Notes under the pieces: generated by a model | Told to the model about the DNA's origin: nothing | Seen by the model: only the letters and a program-made list of their open reading frames with translations | Databases searched by the model: none | DNA from: an uncultured Lachnospiraceae bacterium | GTDB taxonomy: Bacteria > Bacillota > Clostridia > Lachnospirales > Lachnospiraceae | DNA length: 17,000 nucleotides | Assembly (NCBI GenBank): GCA_905209075.1 | Contig: CAJLRL010000041.1 | Coordinates: forward strand, 1-17,000 | Direction: 5' to 3' | Made by a program: the position numbers and the translations under genes | In this document: positions 1 through 5,665 of the stretch, one piece after another | How the letters are laid out: every line of letters starts with the position of its first letter | How positions within the stretch are numbered: position 1 is the stretch's first letter

Positions 1-609
1 AAATGCATAATCTGCGGTGTTTTTGCTCTGCTTTTGATATTCTTTTTTGTTGACAAAATGTATAGTTCAAATGAATTTATGCTGTGGTCTGTTCCAACTA
101 TATTTGGCTTATCGATTGTTCTTTTTCCGTTTGTCATAAGAGGAATTGAGCTTCCAGCTGCTTTATCCGACAAAAAAGCTCTTATCACCATGCTGTGGGA
201 TACCCTATGGCTTTTCCTCACGATCATTGAGGTGTGTGGTCATACAAACGATGCTGCCGGAATGAAGGCCGGCTGTATTATAGCATTTGTCTTTGTAATT
301 GCAGCCTGGCTCATATTCTTCGATGCACGATATTTAAACACAAATAGATTTATAAAATCCGCAATTATAGTTTTGATAGTTTCTGTCTGGACAGCTTTTG
401 CCGATGATGTATGCGAGTTTTTTATTTTTGGCACCAGACAAATCACTATAAAATCCGTGGATTTTTCCGACTGGACTTCCGATATCTGCGTAAATGCCAA
501 TGTTTACACTATTGTGCTTGTGTCAGGTGTTATTATTGCATCAATACTTTTTGCAGCCGGTATAATTAGTTTAAAAGCCCATAAAAAAACAAATGTATCC
601 GGACTTTAA
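1..609 (+). CDS. Membrane protein, 5' end outside window
   Basis: The reading frame is open from base 1, so the true start lies upstream; TTG at 34 is only an internal codon. The visible 202 residues contain about five to six hydrophobic segments: one at the very start, then near FGLSIVLFPFVI, a Trp/Leu-rich segment, FVFVIAAWLIFF, IIVLIVSVWTAF and a last one around IVLVSGVIIASILFAAGI. A short basic tail follows. I do not recognise the family. Many clostridial proteins pair an N-terminal cytoplasmic domain (a helix-turn-helix or a zinc ribbon) with such a membrane part, so this may be the C-terminal half of one; the missing 5' end would decide. It precedes the next + gene by 97 nt and may be co-transcribed with it. 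Confidence 0.7.
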   Translation, partial: KCIICGVFALLLIFFFVDKMYSSNEFMLWSVPTIFGLSIVLFPFVIRGIELPAALSDKKALITMLWDTLWLFLTIIEVCGHTNDAAGMKAGCIIAFVFVIAAWLIFFDARYLNTNRFIKSAIIVLIVSVWTAFADDVCEFFIFGTRQITIKSVDFSDWTSDICVNANVYTIVLVSGVIIASILFAAGIISLKAHKKTNVSGL

Positions 610-670
610 AAACATACTTATTTATTTTCACAAAAACGCTGCAAAAAATCATATTATATTTTCTTTCTCA

Positions 671-688
671 TATAATGTACAAATGTAC
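671..688 (+). promoter_or_regulatory. Possible -10 box with overlapping dyad
   Basis: TATAAT at 671-676 is a perfect -10 hexamer 30 nt before the start codon of the following gene. No good -35 is seen 16-18 nt upstream. A short dyad, GTACA-AA-TGTAC (677-688), begins directly after it and is also part of a direct repeat of ATGTAC. It could be an operator at the start site of an activator-dependent or repressed promoter. Evidence is weak because the region is AT-rich. Confidence 0.3.
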
Positions 689-706
689 TTACGGGAGGCA
701 ATATAT

Positions 707-1147
707 ATGAGTGCAAAAACAAAGATAGTCGTAGTAAAAATGAGGCACATTATTTTTTCCGGAATATTACTCGGAGCTGCTATACTTATCCTTATCTTAT
801 TTCTGACAATGGCATTTAAACAGAATGAGCCAAAACCAGAGGTTCATGAAACCGGAATGTTTAATCCCGGTGTTTACACCACTTCCGTTGCAATAGGCGG
901 TGCTGCCATAGATGTGTCTGTTATTGTAGATGACAATAATATAAACTCTATAAGTCTGGAAAATCTATCAGATACGGTTGAGACGATGTATCCACTTGTC
1001 GAACCTGCCATGGATGAAATTGTTTCTCAGGTTATAGAAAAACAATCAACAGAAAATATTACATATTCCGAGAACAACCAGTACACCTCCATGATCCTTA
1101 TTTCTGCAATTGACAATACTTTAAAAAAAGCAAAGACCTCACAGTGA
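707..1147 (+). CDS. Membrane-anchored FMN-binding-like domain protein
   Basis: A 146-residue protein. The start at 707 was chosen because GGGAGG lies 9 nt upstream; the frame is open further upstream but without a ribosome binding site. Residues 1-12 are basic, about 13-35 form one membrane helix, and the rest is extracytoplasmic. The outer part follows the pattern of FMN_bind domains: PGVYTTSVAIGGAAIDVSV, a VDDNNINSISL strand, then a C-terminal segment with YTSMILISAIDNTLKKA. The SGATxTS motif that carries covalent flavin in RnfG/NqrC-type proteins is replaced here by ENNQYTS, so covalent FMN attachment is doubtful. It may be a structural relative or a non-flavin binding protein. The family assignment is inference from pattern only. 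The stop codon lies in the loop of a terminator that serves the opposing strand. Confidence 0.65.
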   Translation: MSAKTKIVVVKMRHIIFSGILLGAAILILILFLTMAFKQNEPKPEVHETGMFNPGVYTTSVAIGGAAIDVSVIVDDNNINSISLENLSDTVETMYPLVEPAMDEIVSQVIEKQSTENITYSENNQYTSMILISAIDNTLKKAKTSQ

Positions 1148-1159
1148 TCTGCGAGGTCT
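1121..1159 (-). terminator. Intrinsic terminator for the proC-side - strand genes
   Basis: Read on the - strand, arms AGACCTC and GAGGTCT (1153-1159 with 1134-1140), extended inward by CAG/CTG across one mismatch around a 4-nt loop, are followed by a T-rich tract (1133 down to 1121) of the form TTTGCTTTTTTTA. On the + strand no T-run follows, so it acts mainly for leftward transcripts. It overlaps the last codons of the convergent + gene, whose TGA stop (1145-1147) sits in the loop. Confidence 0.75.
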
Positions 1160-1196
1160 GTCCATATGCAATATTAAATATACAGAATCTGATATA

Positions 1197-1460
1197 TTAC
1201 TGTGCGTCAGATTCTGTTGCTTCAGTGGATGTCAATCCGTTTATGTAATCATTTACAGCTGTAAGATCTGCCTTATAGCATTCTACCGGACGTGAATTTT
1301 CATAATATTTATATCCTGAATATCCACCCCATCCTACTAAAACTGCCAGAACAACAACAGTCACAACTCTTGCTGCTGCACGTTTTACTTTATTTCTTGC
1401 ATTAGTCTTTTTACGATTTGCCTTTTCCTTTTTATATCTATCAACTTTTTCCTGACTCAT
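1197..1460 (-). CDS. Small single-pass membrane protein
   Basis: An 87-residue protein of unknown function. Residues 1-30 are strongly basic (MSQEKVDRYKKEKANRKK and on), about 30-47 form one membrane helix (VVTVVVLAVLVGWGGY), and a short tail ends in an acidic, Ser/Thr-rich stretch (TSTEATESDAQ). The basic N-terminus suggests it stays inside, with the tail outside. AAAGGAG lies 8 nt before the ATG. Similar short proteins with a lysine/arginine-rich head and one helix are common in Lachnospiraceae, but I know no assigned role. It lies 66 nt downstream of proC on the same strand and is the last gene before the terminator at 1121-1159, so it is probably co-transcribed with proC. Confidence 0.75.
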   Translation of the reverse strand: MSQEKVDRYKKEKANRKKTNARNKVKRAAARVVTVVVLAVLVGWGGYSGYKYYENSRPVECYKADLTAVNDYINGLTSTEATESDAQ

Positions 1461-1526
1461 TGTATTTCTCCTTTTTGCTAGATAAGCGGCTATATATTTC
1501 TCAATTACCGCAATACAATGATTTTA

Positions 1527-2321
1527 CTACATTTTGCGTGATATATCAAGGCATTTCATCATCGCTTCAAATACAGCACTCCTCATGCCCTTTTCTTCAA
1601 GAACCCTTACTGCCTGGATCGTAGTTCCTGCTGGTGAGCATACCATATCCTTAAGCTCTCCCGGATGCATTCCTGTTTCAAGTACCATCTTTGCACTTCC
1701 GAGCACAGCCTGTGCTGCAAACGTATATGCTTTCTGACGAGGCATTCCGCCTGCCACTGCAGCATCTGCCATTGCTTCTATGAACATAAAAACATATGCC
1801 GGTGAGCTTCCGCTTACGGCTGTAACCACATCCATAAGCTTCTCGTCTACAACCTCTGTCTTCGAAAATCCAGAACAAAGATCCTCGACCATCTTAAGTT
1901 CATCATCTGAAACCTTTGTATTTGCACATACTCCCATCATTCCTTCGCCGACCATAGCCGGTGTATTAGGCATTGTGCGGATAACCTTTAATTCTCTTTT
2001 GAATTTTTCATCAAACCATGAAAGTGTTTTTCCCGGTGCAATGGACACAATTATCACATTGTCCGCTATCTCATCTTTTATCTGTCCGATAACCTCTTCA
2101 AAAAACTGTGGCTTTACTGCAAGAAAAAGCACATCTGCTGATCTTACTACAGAAATATTGTCTGTCGTAACGTTTATGCCAAGATCATTTCTGCATTCTT
2201 CAGCTGACTTTTCTGTCTTTACTGATGCTGTGATATCTGACGCAGCACACTTTCCCGAGTCGATCATTCCATGGATCATTGCTTTTCCCATATTTCCACA
2301 ACCGATAAATCCTATCTTCAT
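1527..2321 (-). CDS. proC: Pyrroline-5-carboxylate reductase
   Basis: ProC reduces 1-pyrroline-5-carboxylate to L-proline with NAD(P)H, the last step of proline synthesis, in the cytoplasm. The 264 residues match the usual length. The N-terminus is a Rossmann fold with the dinucleotide motif GFIGCGNMG (residues 4-12). RTMPNTPAMVGEGM is the conserved substrate-side loop, followed by AVSGSSPAYVFMFIEA and the C-terminal family signature region, PAGTTIQAV in this protein. The start is supported by GGAGA 11 nt upstream. It lies 65 nt downstream of the Lrp-type regulator on the same strand, close to argJ and citrate synthase, all in glutamate-family metabolism. No proA or proB is visible in the window. 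Assignment is secure. Confidence 0.95.
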   Translation of the reverse strand: MKIGFIGCGNMGKAMIHGMIDSGKCAASDITASVKTEKSAEECRNDLGINVTTDNISVVRSADVLFLAVKPQFFEEVIGQIKDEIADNVIIVSIAPGKTLSWFDEKFKRELKVIRTMPNTPAMVGEGMMGVCANTKVSDDELKMVEDLCSGFSKTEVVDEKLMDVVTAVSGSSPAYVFMFIEAMADAAVAGGMPRQKAYTFAAQAVLGSAKMVLETGMHPGELKDMVCSPAGTTIQAVRVLEEKGMRSAVFEAMMKCLDISRKM

Positions 2322-2386
2322 TGTTCACTATTCTCCTTCCAGATCAGATTGTGTAACTTAGCTTTCCACTTTAGTTTATCACATCT

Positions 2387-2851
2387 TTATTTTGATATAA
2401 AGTCCGAATGGACCGGAACTCCGCGATGCTCCACCGGTGTAGAGAAAACTATCTGGGTACGTGTCTTTCCATATTGCTGTAGATTATTTATAAACTCATC
2501 AAGCTCTTCCGTGTCAATAAACTCTACTTCTATGAGCATTGAATATTCTCCTGTCACGCAGTTACATTCCACAACATTTTCTATGGATTTGATAAATGGA
2601 TAAAATTCTTCTTTCTGCACAGGTTCGAGATCAAGGTTTATAAATGCTTTTATTTTGTATCCTAAATTTACCGAATCAACAGCTGCATGATATCCCTTTA
2701 TTATCCCACGGGTTTCAAGTCTTTCCATTCTGGCTGTGACAGCCGGAGATGATAAGAATACCTGAGCCGCAATTTCTTTTATCGCTATCCTTGCATTATC
2801 CTGTAAAAGTTCTACTATTTTCTCATCAATTGCATCTAATGAATTTTTCAT
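2387..2851 (-). CDS. Lrp/AsnC family transcriptional regulator
   Basis: A 154-residue protein of standard Lrp length. Residues about 5-60 form the winged helix-turn-helix, with DEKIVELLQDNARIAIKEIA leading into the recognition region FLSSPAVTARMERLETRGII. Residues about 65-145 form the RAM/AsnC ligand-binding domain that oligomerises and senses amino acids, including GEYSMLIEV. Family members bind small molecules, usually amino acids, and act locally or globally; the ligand here cannot be read from sequence. It sits between argJ and proC, so arginine, proline or another glutamate-family metabolite is a reasonable guess. AGGAGG lies 7 nt before the ATG. Its leader contains a promoter, a possible anti-terminator and an intrinsic terminator that ends just before this ribosome binding site, so its expression is probably controlled by attenuation or a leaky terminator. 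Confidence 0.92.
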   Translation of the reverse strand: MKNSLDAIDEKIVELLQDNARIAIKEIAAQVFLSSPAVTARMERLETRGIIKGYHAAVDSVNLGYKIKAFINLDLEPVQKEEFYPFIKSIENVVECNCVTGEYSMLIEVEFIDTEELDEFINNLQQYGKTRTQIVFSTPVEHRGVPVHSDFISK

Positions 2852-2860
2852 CGCAGCCTC

Positions 2861-2905
2861 CTAACAAAAAAAGCGCCTAGATATCCCTCGATATCTAAAC
2901 GCCAT
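2861..2905 (-). CDS. Possible 14-codon leader peptide, four Arg codons
   Basis: An ATG at 2905-2903 opens a 14-codon frame, MAFRYRGISRRFFC, that ends with TAG at 2863-2861, overlapping the AGGAGG of the Lrp-type gene. Its arginine codons are AGA, CGA, AGG and CGC. The frame runs through both arms of the terminator, so a ribosome translating or stalling on it would directly affect folding. Against it: only a weak AAAG stands where a ribosome binding site should be, and short frames occur by chance. Four Arg in 14 residues beside argJ is the reason to list it. Translation is not shown. Confidence 0.25.
   Translation of the reverse strand: MAFRYRGISRRFFC
2866..2902 (-). terminator. Intrinsic terminator / attenuator in the Lrp leader
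   Basis: On the - strand the 5' arm GCGTTTAGATATC (2902-2890) pairs with GATATCTAGGCGC (2885-2873): 13 pairs, two of them G-T, around the 4-nt loop GAGG. Seven T follow (2872-2866). It ends argJ transcripts. It also lies between the predicted Lrp promoter and the Lrp ribosome binding site, with only 14 nt between the T-run and the ATG, too little for another promoter. The Lrp gene must therefore be transcribed through it. Confidence 0.85.
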
Positions 2906-2911
2906 CGTTTA
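2896..2911 (-). promoter_or_regulatory. Candidate anti-terminator hairpin
   Basis: TAAACG (2911-2906) and CGTTTA (2901-2896) can form a perfect 6-bp stem with loop ATGG. CGTTTA is also part of the 5' arm of the terminator, so the two structures exclude each other, the usual logic of a transcription attenuator. The stem is much shorter than the terminator's 13 pairs, so a ligand, protein or ribosome would have to stabilise it. This is inference from complementarity. Confidence 0.35.
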
Positions 2912-2942
2912 CTTTAAATTATTAATTTTTAACTTTTAAAAA

Positions 2943-2972
2943 ATAATAACATTTGTAGATATATATTGTCAA
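2943..2972 (-). promoter_or_regulatory. Predicted sigma-A promoter of the Lrp-type gene
   Basis: A perfect -35 TTGACA (2972-2967) and a -10 TATTAT (2948-2943, five of six matches) are separated by 18 nt. Transcription would start near 2936 and give an untranslated leader of about 85 nt that holds the hairpins described here. It begins 27 nt after the argJ stop codon, so the regulator need not depend on argJ transcription. Confidence 0.65.
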
Positions 2973-2998
2973 GATTAAGAATGACAGCCGCCATTAAT

Positions 2999-4225
2999 TT
3001 ATGAACGGTAATCGCCATTGATTTTTACATAATCATATGTAAGATCACAGCCCCATGCTTTTGCCTGCGCATCTCCCTGATTCAAATCGATGTTTATGTA
3101 AATCTCATCTTCATGAAGTATCTTGGCAGCCTCATCTTCAGAAAACTCTATTCCTGAGCCATTTTTACATACGTTTACACAGCCTGCTTTTGATGAAATG
3201 CTGACATCCACCTTGTCGATATCAAATTCAGCATCCGCATATCCTATAGCACAAAGGATCCTGCCCCAGTTGGCATCCTCACCAAACATTGCACACTTAA
3301 ACAGCGGTGAACGGATAACGCTCTTTGCAACTATTATGGCTGTGTCAAGATCAGCTGCGCCCTTACATGTGCATTCGATAAGCTTTGATGCACCCTCTCC
3401 GTCTTTTGCAAGCATCTTTGTAAGATTCATAAGTACTTCATATAAAGCAGCCTTGAAAATATCAAAATCATCATTTTCGGTTGTGATTTCTTTATTTCCT
3501 GCCAGTCCGTTTGCCATGATACTTACCATATCATTTGTTGAAGTATCACCATCCACGCTTAAACAATTGTATGTAACTTTAACGATCTCACTCAATGCTT
3601 TCTGGATCATTTCTGCAGAGATTGCTACATCTGATGTGACGAAATTTAATGTTGTAGCCATATTAGGATGGATCATTCCACTTCCCTTTGCCATGCCTCC
3701 TATAGTACACTCTTTACCATCAAGCATGAATCTGACAGCTACCTGTTTTTTTACAGTATCTGTAGTCATGATCGCATTTGCTGCTTTGTCATTTCCATCG
3801 GCGCTGAGTCCGCTGGCAAGCGCTTTAATATTATCCCTTATCGGTTCAATAGGAAACGGCTGTCCGATAACTCCTGTAGATGCAACGATAACCTCTTCCT
3901 CCGCAATCCCGAGTTCTTTTGCGGCAAGCTCACACATCATCTGTGCTTTTTCAACTCCATCTGCATTACAGGTGTTTGCGTTTTTGCTGTTCGCAATAAC
4001 TGCCTTAGCCTTATTGCCTGATTTTGCAAGGTTTTCCTTTGTAACTATTATCGGTGCGCCTTTTACTTTGTTTGTAGTGTATACAGCTGCTGCCTGACAT
4101 TCTGTCTGTGAGTATACAAGAGCAAGATCGTTTTTGTTCTTGTCCGGATTCAGTCCACAATTAAGTCCGTTTGCCACAAATCCTTTAGCAGCACATACGC
4201 CGCCGTCTATTCTTTCAAATTCCAT
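2999..4225 (-). CDS. argJ: ArgJ: glutamate N-/ornithine acetyltransferase
   Basis: ArgJ moves the acetyl group from N-acetylornithine to glutamate, giving ornithine and N-acetylglutamate, and so recycles acetyl in arginine synthesis. Many members also use acetyl-CoA; which type this is cannot be told from sequence alone. The 408 residues are full length. The precursor cuts itself between Ala190 and Thr191 in KGSGMIHPNMATTL; Thr191 becomes the nucleophile. The oxyanion pair is in STGVIG (Thr117-Gly118), and DTSTND, KDGEGAS and the C-terminal DYVKINGDYRS are all family hallmarks. NSKNANTC stands where NSGNANxC is usual, a small deviation. AAAGGAGG lies 7 nt before the ATG. It follows citrate synthase by 87 nt on the same strand, across a region able to fold. 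No other arg genes are in the window. Confidence 0.95.
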   Translation of the reverse strand: MEFERIDGGVCAAKGFVANGLNCGLNPDKNKNDLALVYSQTECQAAAVYTTNKVKGAPIIVTKENLAKSGNKAKAVIANSKNANTCNADGVEKAQMMCELAAKELGIAEEEVIVASTGVIGQPFPIEPIRDNIKALASGLSADGNDKAANAIMTTDTVKKQVAVRFMLDGKECTIGGMAKGSGMIHPNMATTLNFVTSDVAISAEMIQKALSEIVKVTYNCLSVDGDTSTNDMVSIMANGLAGNKEITTENDDFDIFKAALYEVLMNLTKMLAKDGEGASKLIECTCKGAADLDTAIIVAKSVIRSPLFKCAMFGEDANWGRILCAIGYADAEFDIDKVDVSISSKAGCVNVCKNGSGIEFSEDEAAKILHEDEIYINIDLNQGDAQAKAWGCDLTYDYVKINGDYRS

Positions 4226-4252
4226 ATATATCCTCCTTTGTATTACTACAAT

Positions 4253-4308
4253 CTCTCGGAATCTTCTTCAAACGAAGCATTCTGGCTATATTTAGAAGAC
4301 TGCGAGAG
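4253..4308 (-). other. Structured gltA-argJ intergenic RNA
   Basis: On the - strand CTCTCG (4308-4303) pairs with CGAGAG (4258-4253), and GTCTTC (4300-4295) with GAAGAT (4266-4261, one G-T pair), giving a long stem with a small symmetric internal loop. The apical part can add CTTC-GTTT-GAAG. No T-run follows, so it is not an intrinsic terminator. It ends 27 nt before the argJ start. A processing site, a stabilising hairpin or a leader element are all possible; it matches no riboswitch I recognise. Confidence 0.5.
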
Positions 4309-4312
4309 TACA

Positions 4313-5647
4313 TTACTCTATTTCTTTCATCACACTCATATATGCCGGTCTTATTATCTTGTTCATTCCGACTATTTCCTCAAGTCTGTGTGCACTCCAT
4401 CCTACAATTCTTGCGATTGCAAAAAGTGGTGTATATAATTCCATAGGTATACCCAGCATATCGTATACAAATCCACTGTAAAAGTCGACATTTGGGCTTA
4501 CTCCCTTGAAAATATGACGCTTTTCGCCGATCACAACCGGTGCAACCTCCTCTATTGTATTGTAAAGGCTCATTTCCTTTTCTCTTGATTTTGCAGCTGA
4601 TAATTTTTCTACATAGCCGCGGAATATACGCTCTCTAGGATCTGAAAGAGAATATACTGCATGTCCCATTCCATAAATAAGTCCCTTATGGTCAAACACA
4701 TCCCCATCAAGCATTCTTGAAAGGTAAGCTTTTACCTCGTCCTTATCACTCCAGTCTTTAACATTCATGCGGATATCCTGCATCATTTCCATAACCTTTA
4801 TGTTTGCTCCGCCATGCTTTGGTCCTTTAAGTGATGACATCGCCGCAGCGATTGCAGAATATGTGTCTGTTCCCGCTGATGTTACAACTCTTGTCGTAAA
4901 TGTGGAGTTATTTCCACCGCCGTGTTCCATATGAAGTATAAGTGCCATATCAAGCACCTTTGCCTCAAGCGCAGAATACTTATTATCCGGACGCAGCATC
5001 CTAAGGAAATTTTCGGCTGTTGAAAGCTTTGGATCCGGTCTGTGGATATACATGCTTGAATCATTTTCGTAATGGTTGTATGCGTGATAACCATAAACTG
5101 CGAGCATCGGGAATGTCGCTATCAGTGAAAGACATTGTCTTATATTGTTGTCTATCCCAGCTGTTGATACATCCGGATCATATGATGCAAGTGTAAGTAT
5201 ACTTCTCGTCATTGAGTTCATTATATCCTTAGACGGAGCCTTCATTATCACATCTCTTGTAAAGTTTGTCGGCAGAGTCCTGCTCTTTCCGAGCACATCT
5301 GTAAATTCTTTTACTTCCTTCTCATCCGGTAATTGGCCAAACAACAGTAAATATGCTATTTTTTCAAATCCAAACCCATTCTGCGGTATATGATCTGTAA
5401 GTGTTTTTACGTTATATCCTCTGTACCATAATTCTCCATCACATGGCACCCTGTTTCCGTTTCCATCATCTTTAAATGATGTGATCTTTGAGATATTTGT
5501 AAGACCTGTAAGGACACCTTTACCATTAATATCCCTAAGTCCTCTGTTCACTCCGTATTCTTTAAAAAGACTGTCTGATATAGTATCGTTTCCAATACAT
5601 AAATCCTGTTTTTTGGTTGCGTAATTTGCTAAATAATCTCTAGTCAT
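4313..5647 (-). CDS. gltA: Citrate synthase
   Basis: It condenses oxaloacetate and acetyl-CoA to citrate. In a fermentative anaerobe this mainly feeds an incomplete oxidative branch towards 2-oxoglutarate and glutamate. The 444 residues hold the complete active site: His242 in MEHGGGNNSTF, His278 in GPKHGGAN, His329 in GMGHAVY, Arg338 just after, and the catalytic Asp388 in PNVDFYSG. GWSAHRLEE near the C-terminus is also conserved. An N-terminal segment of about 45 residues precedes the core, as in several clostridial enzymes. AAAGGG is 9-14 nt before the ATG. It starts 18 nt after the stop of the CNBD-like gene, so it may be transcribed from the HD-GYP promoter, although no functional link between signalling and citrate is proven. 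2-Methylcitrate synthase is a less likely alternative. Confidence 0.93.
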   Translation of the reverse strand: MTRDYLANYATKKQDLCIGNDTISDSLFKEYGVNRGLRDINGKGVLTGLTNISKITSFKDDGNGNRVPCDGELWYRGYNVKTLTDHIPQNGFGFEKIAYLLLFGQLPDEKEVKEFTDVLGKSRTLPTNFTRDVIMKAPSKDIMNSMTRSILTLASYDPDVSTAGIDNNIRQCLSLIATFPMLAVYGYHAYNHYENDSSMYIHRPDPKLSTAENFLRMLRPDNKYSALEAKVLDMALILHMEHGGGNNSTFTTRVVTSAGTDTYSAIAAAMSSLKGPKHGGANIKVMEMMQDIRMNVKDWSDKDEVKAYLSRMLDGDVFDHKGLIYGMGHAVYSLSDPRERIFRGYVEKLSAAKSREKEMSLYNTIEEVAPVVIGEKRHIFKGVSPNVDFYSGFVYDMLGIPMELYTPLFAIARIVGWSAHRLEEIVGMNKIIRPAYMSVMKEIE

Positions 5648-5665
5648 CTATTCACCCTTTCTTAT

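Noticed and set aside
593..706. N-terminal extension of the FMN-binding-like protein
   Set aside because: The frame is open, but the only good ribosome binding site is GGGAGG before the ATG at 707; the extra residues would also overlap the previous gene.
1491..1518. Possible promoter for the small membrane protein gene (TTGTAT, 16 nt, TATATA, - strand)
   Set aside because: Only three of six bases match the -35 consensus and the region is AT-rich; co-transcription with proC explains the gene without it.
3123..4097. Long + strand frame opposite argJ
   Set aside because: It is the antisense shadow of argJ, has no ribosome binding site and its protein is a low-complexity hydrophobic sequence without a family pattern. 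ArgJ motifs on the other strand are decisive.
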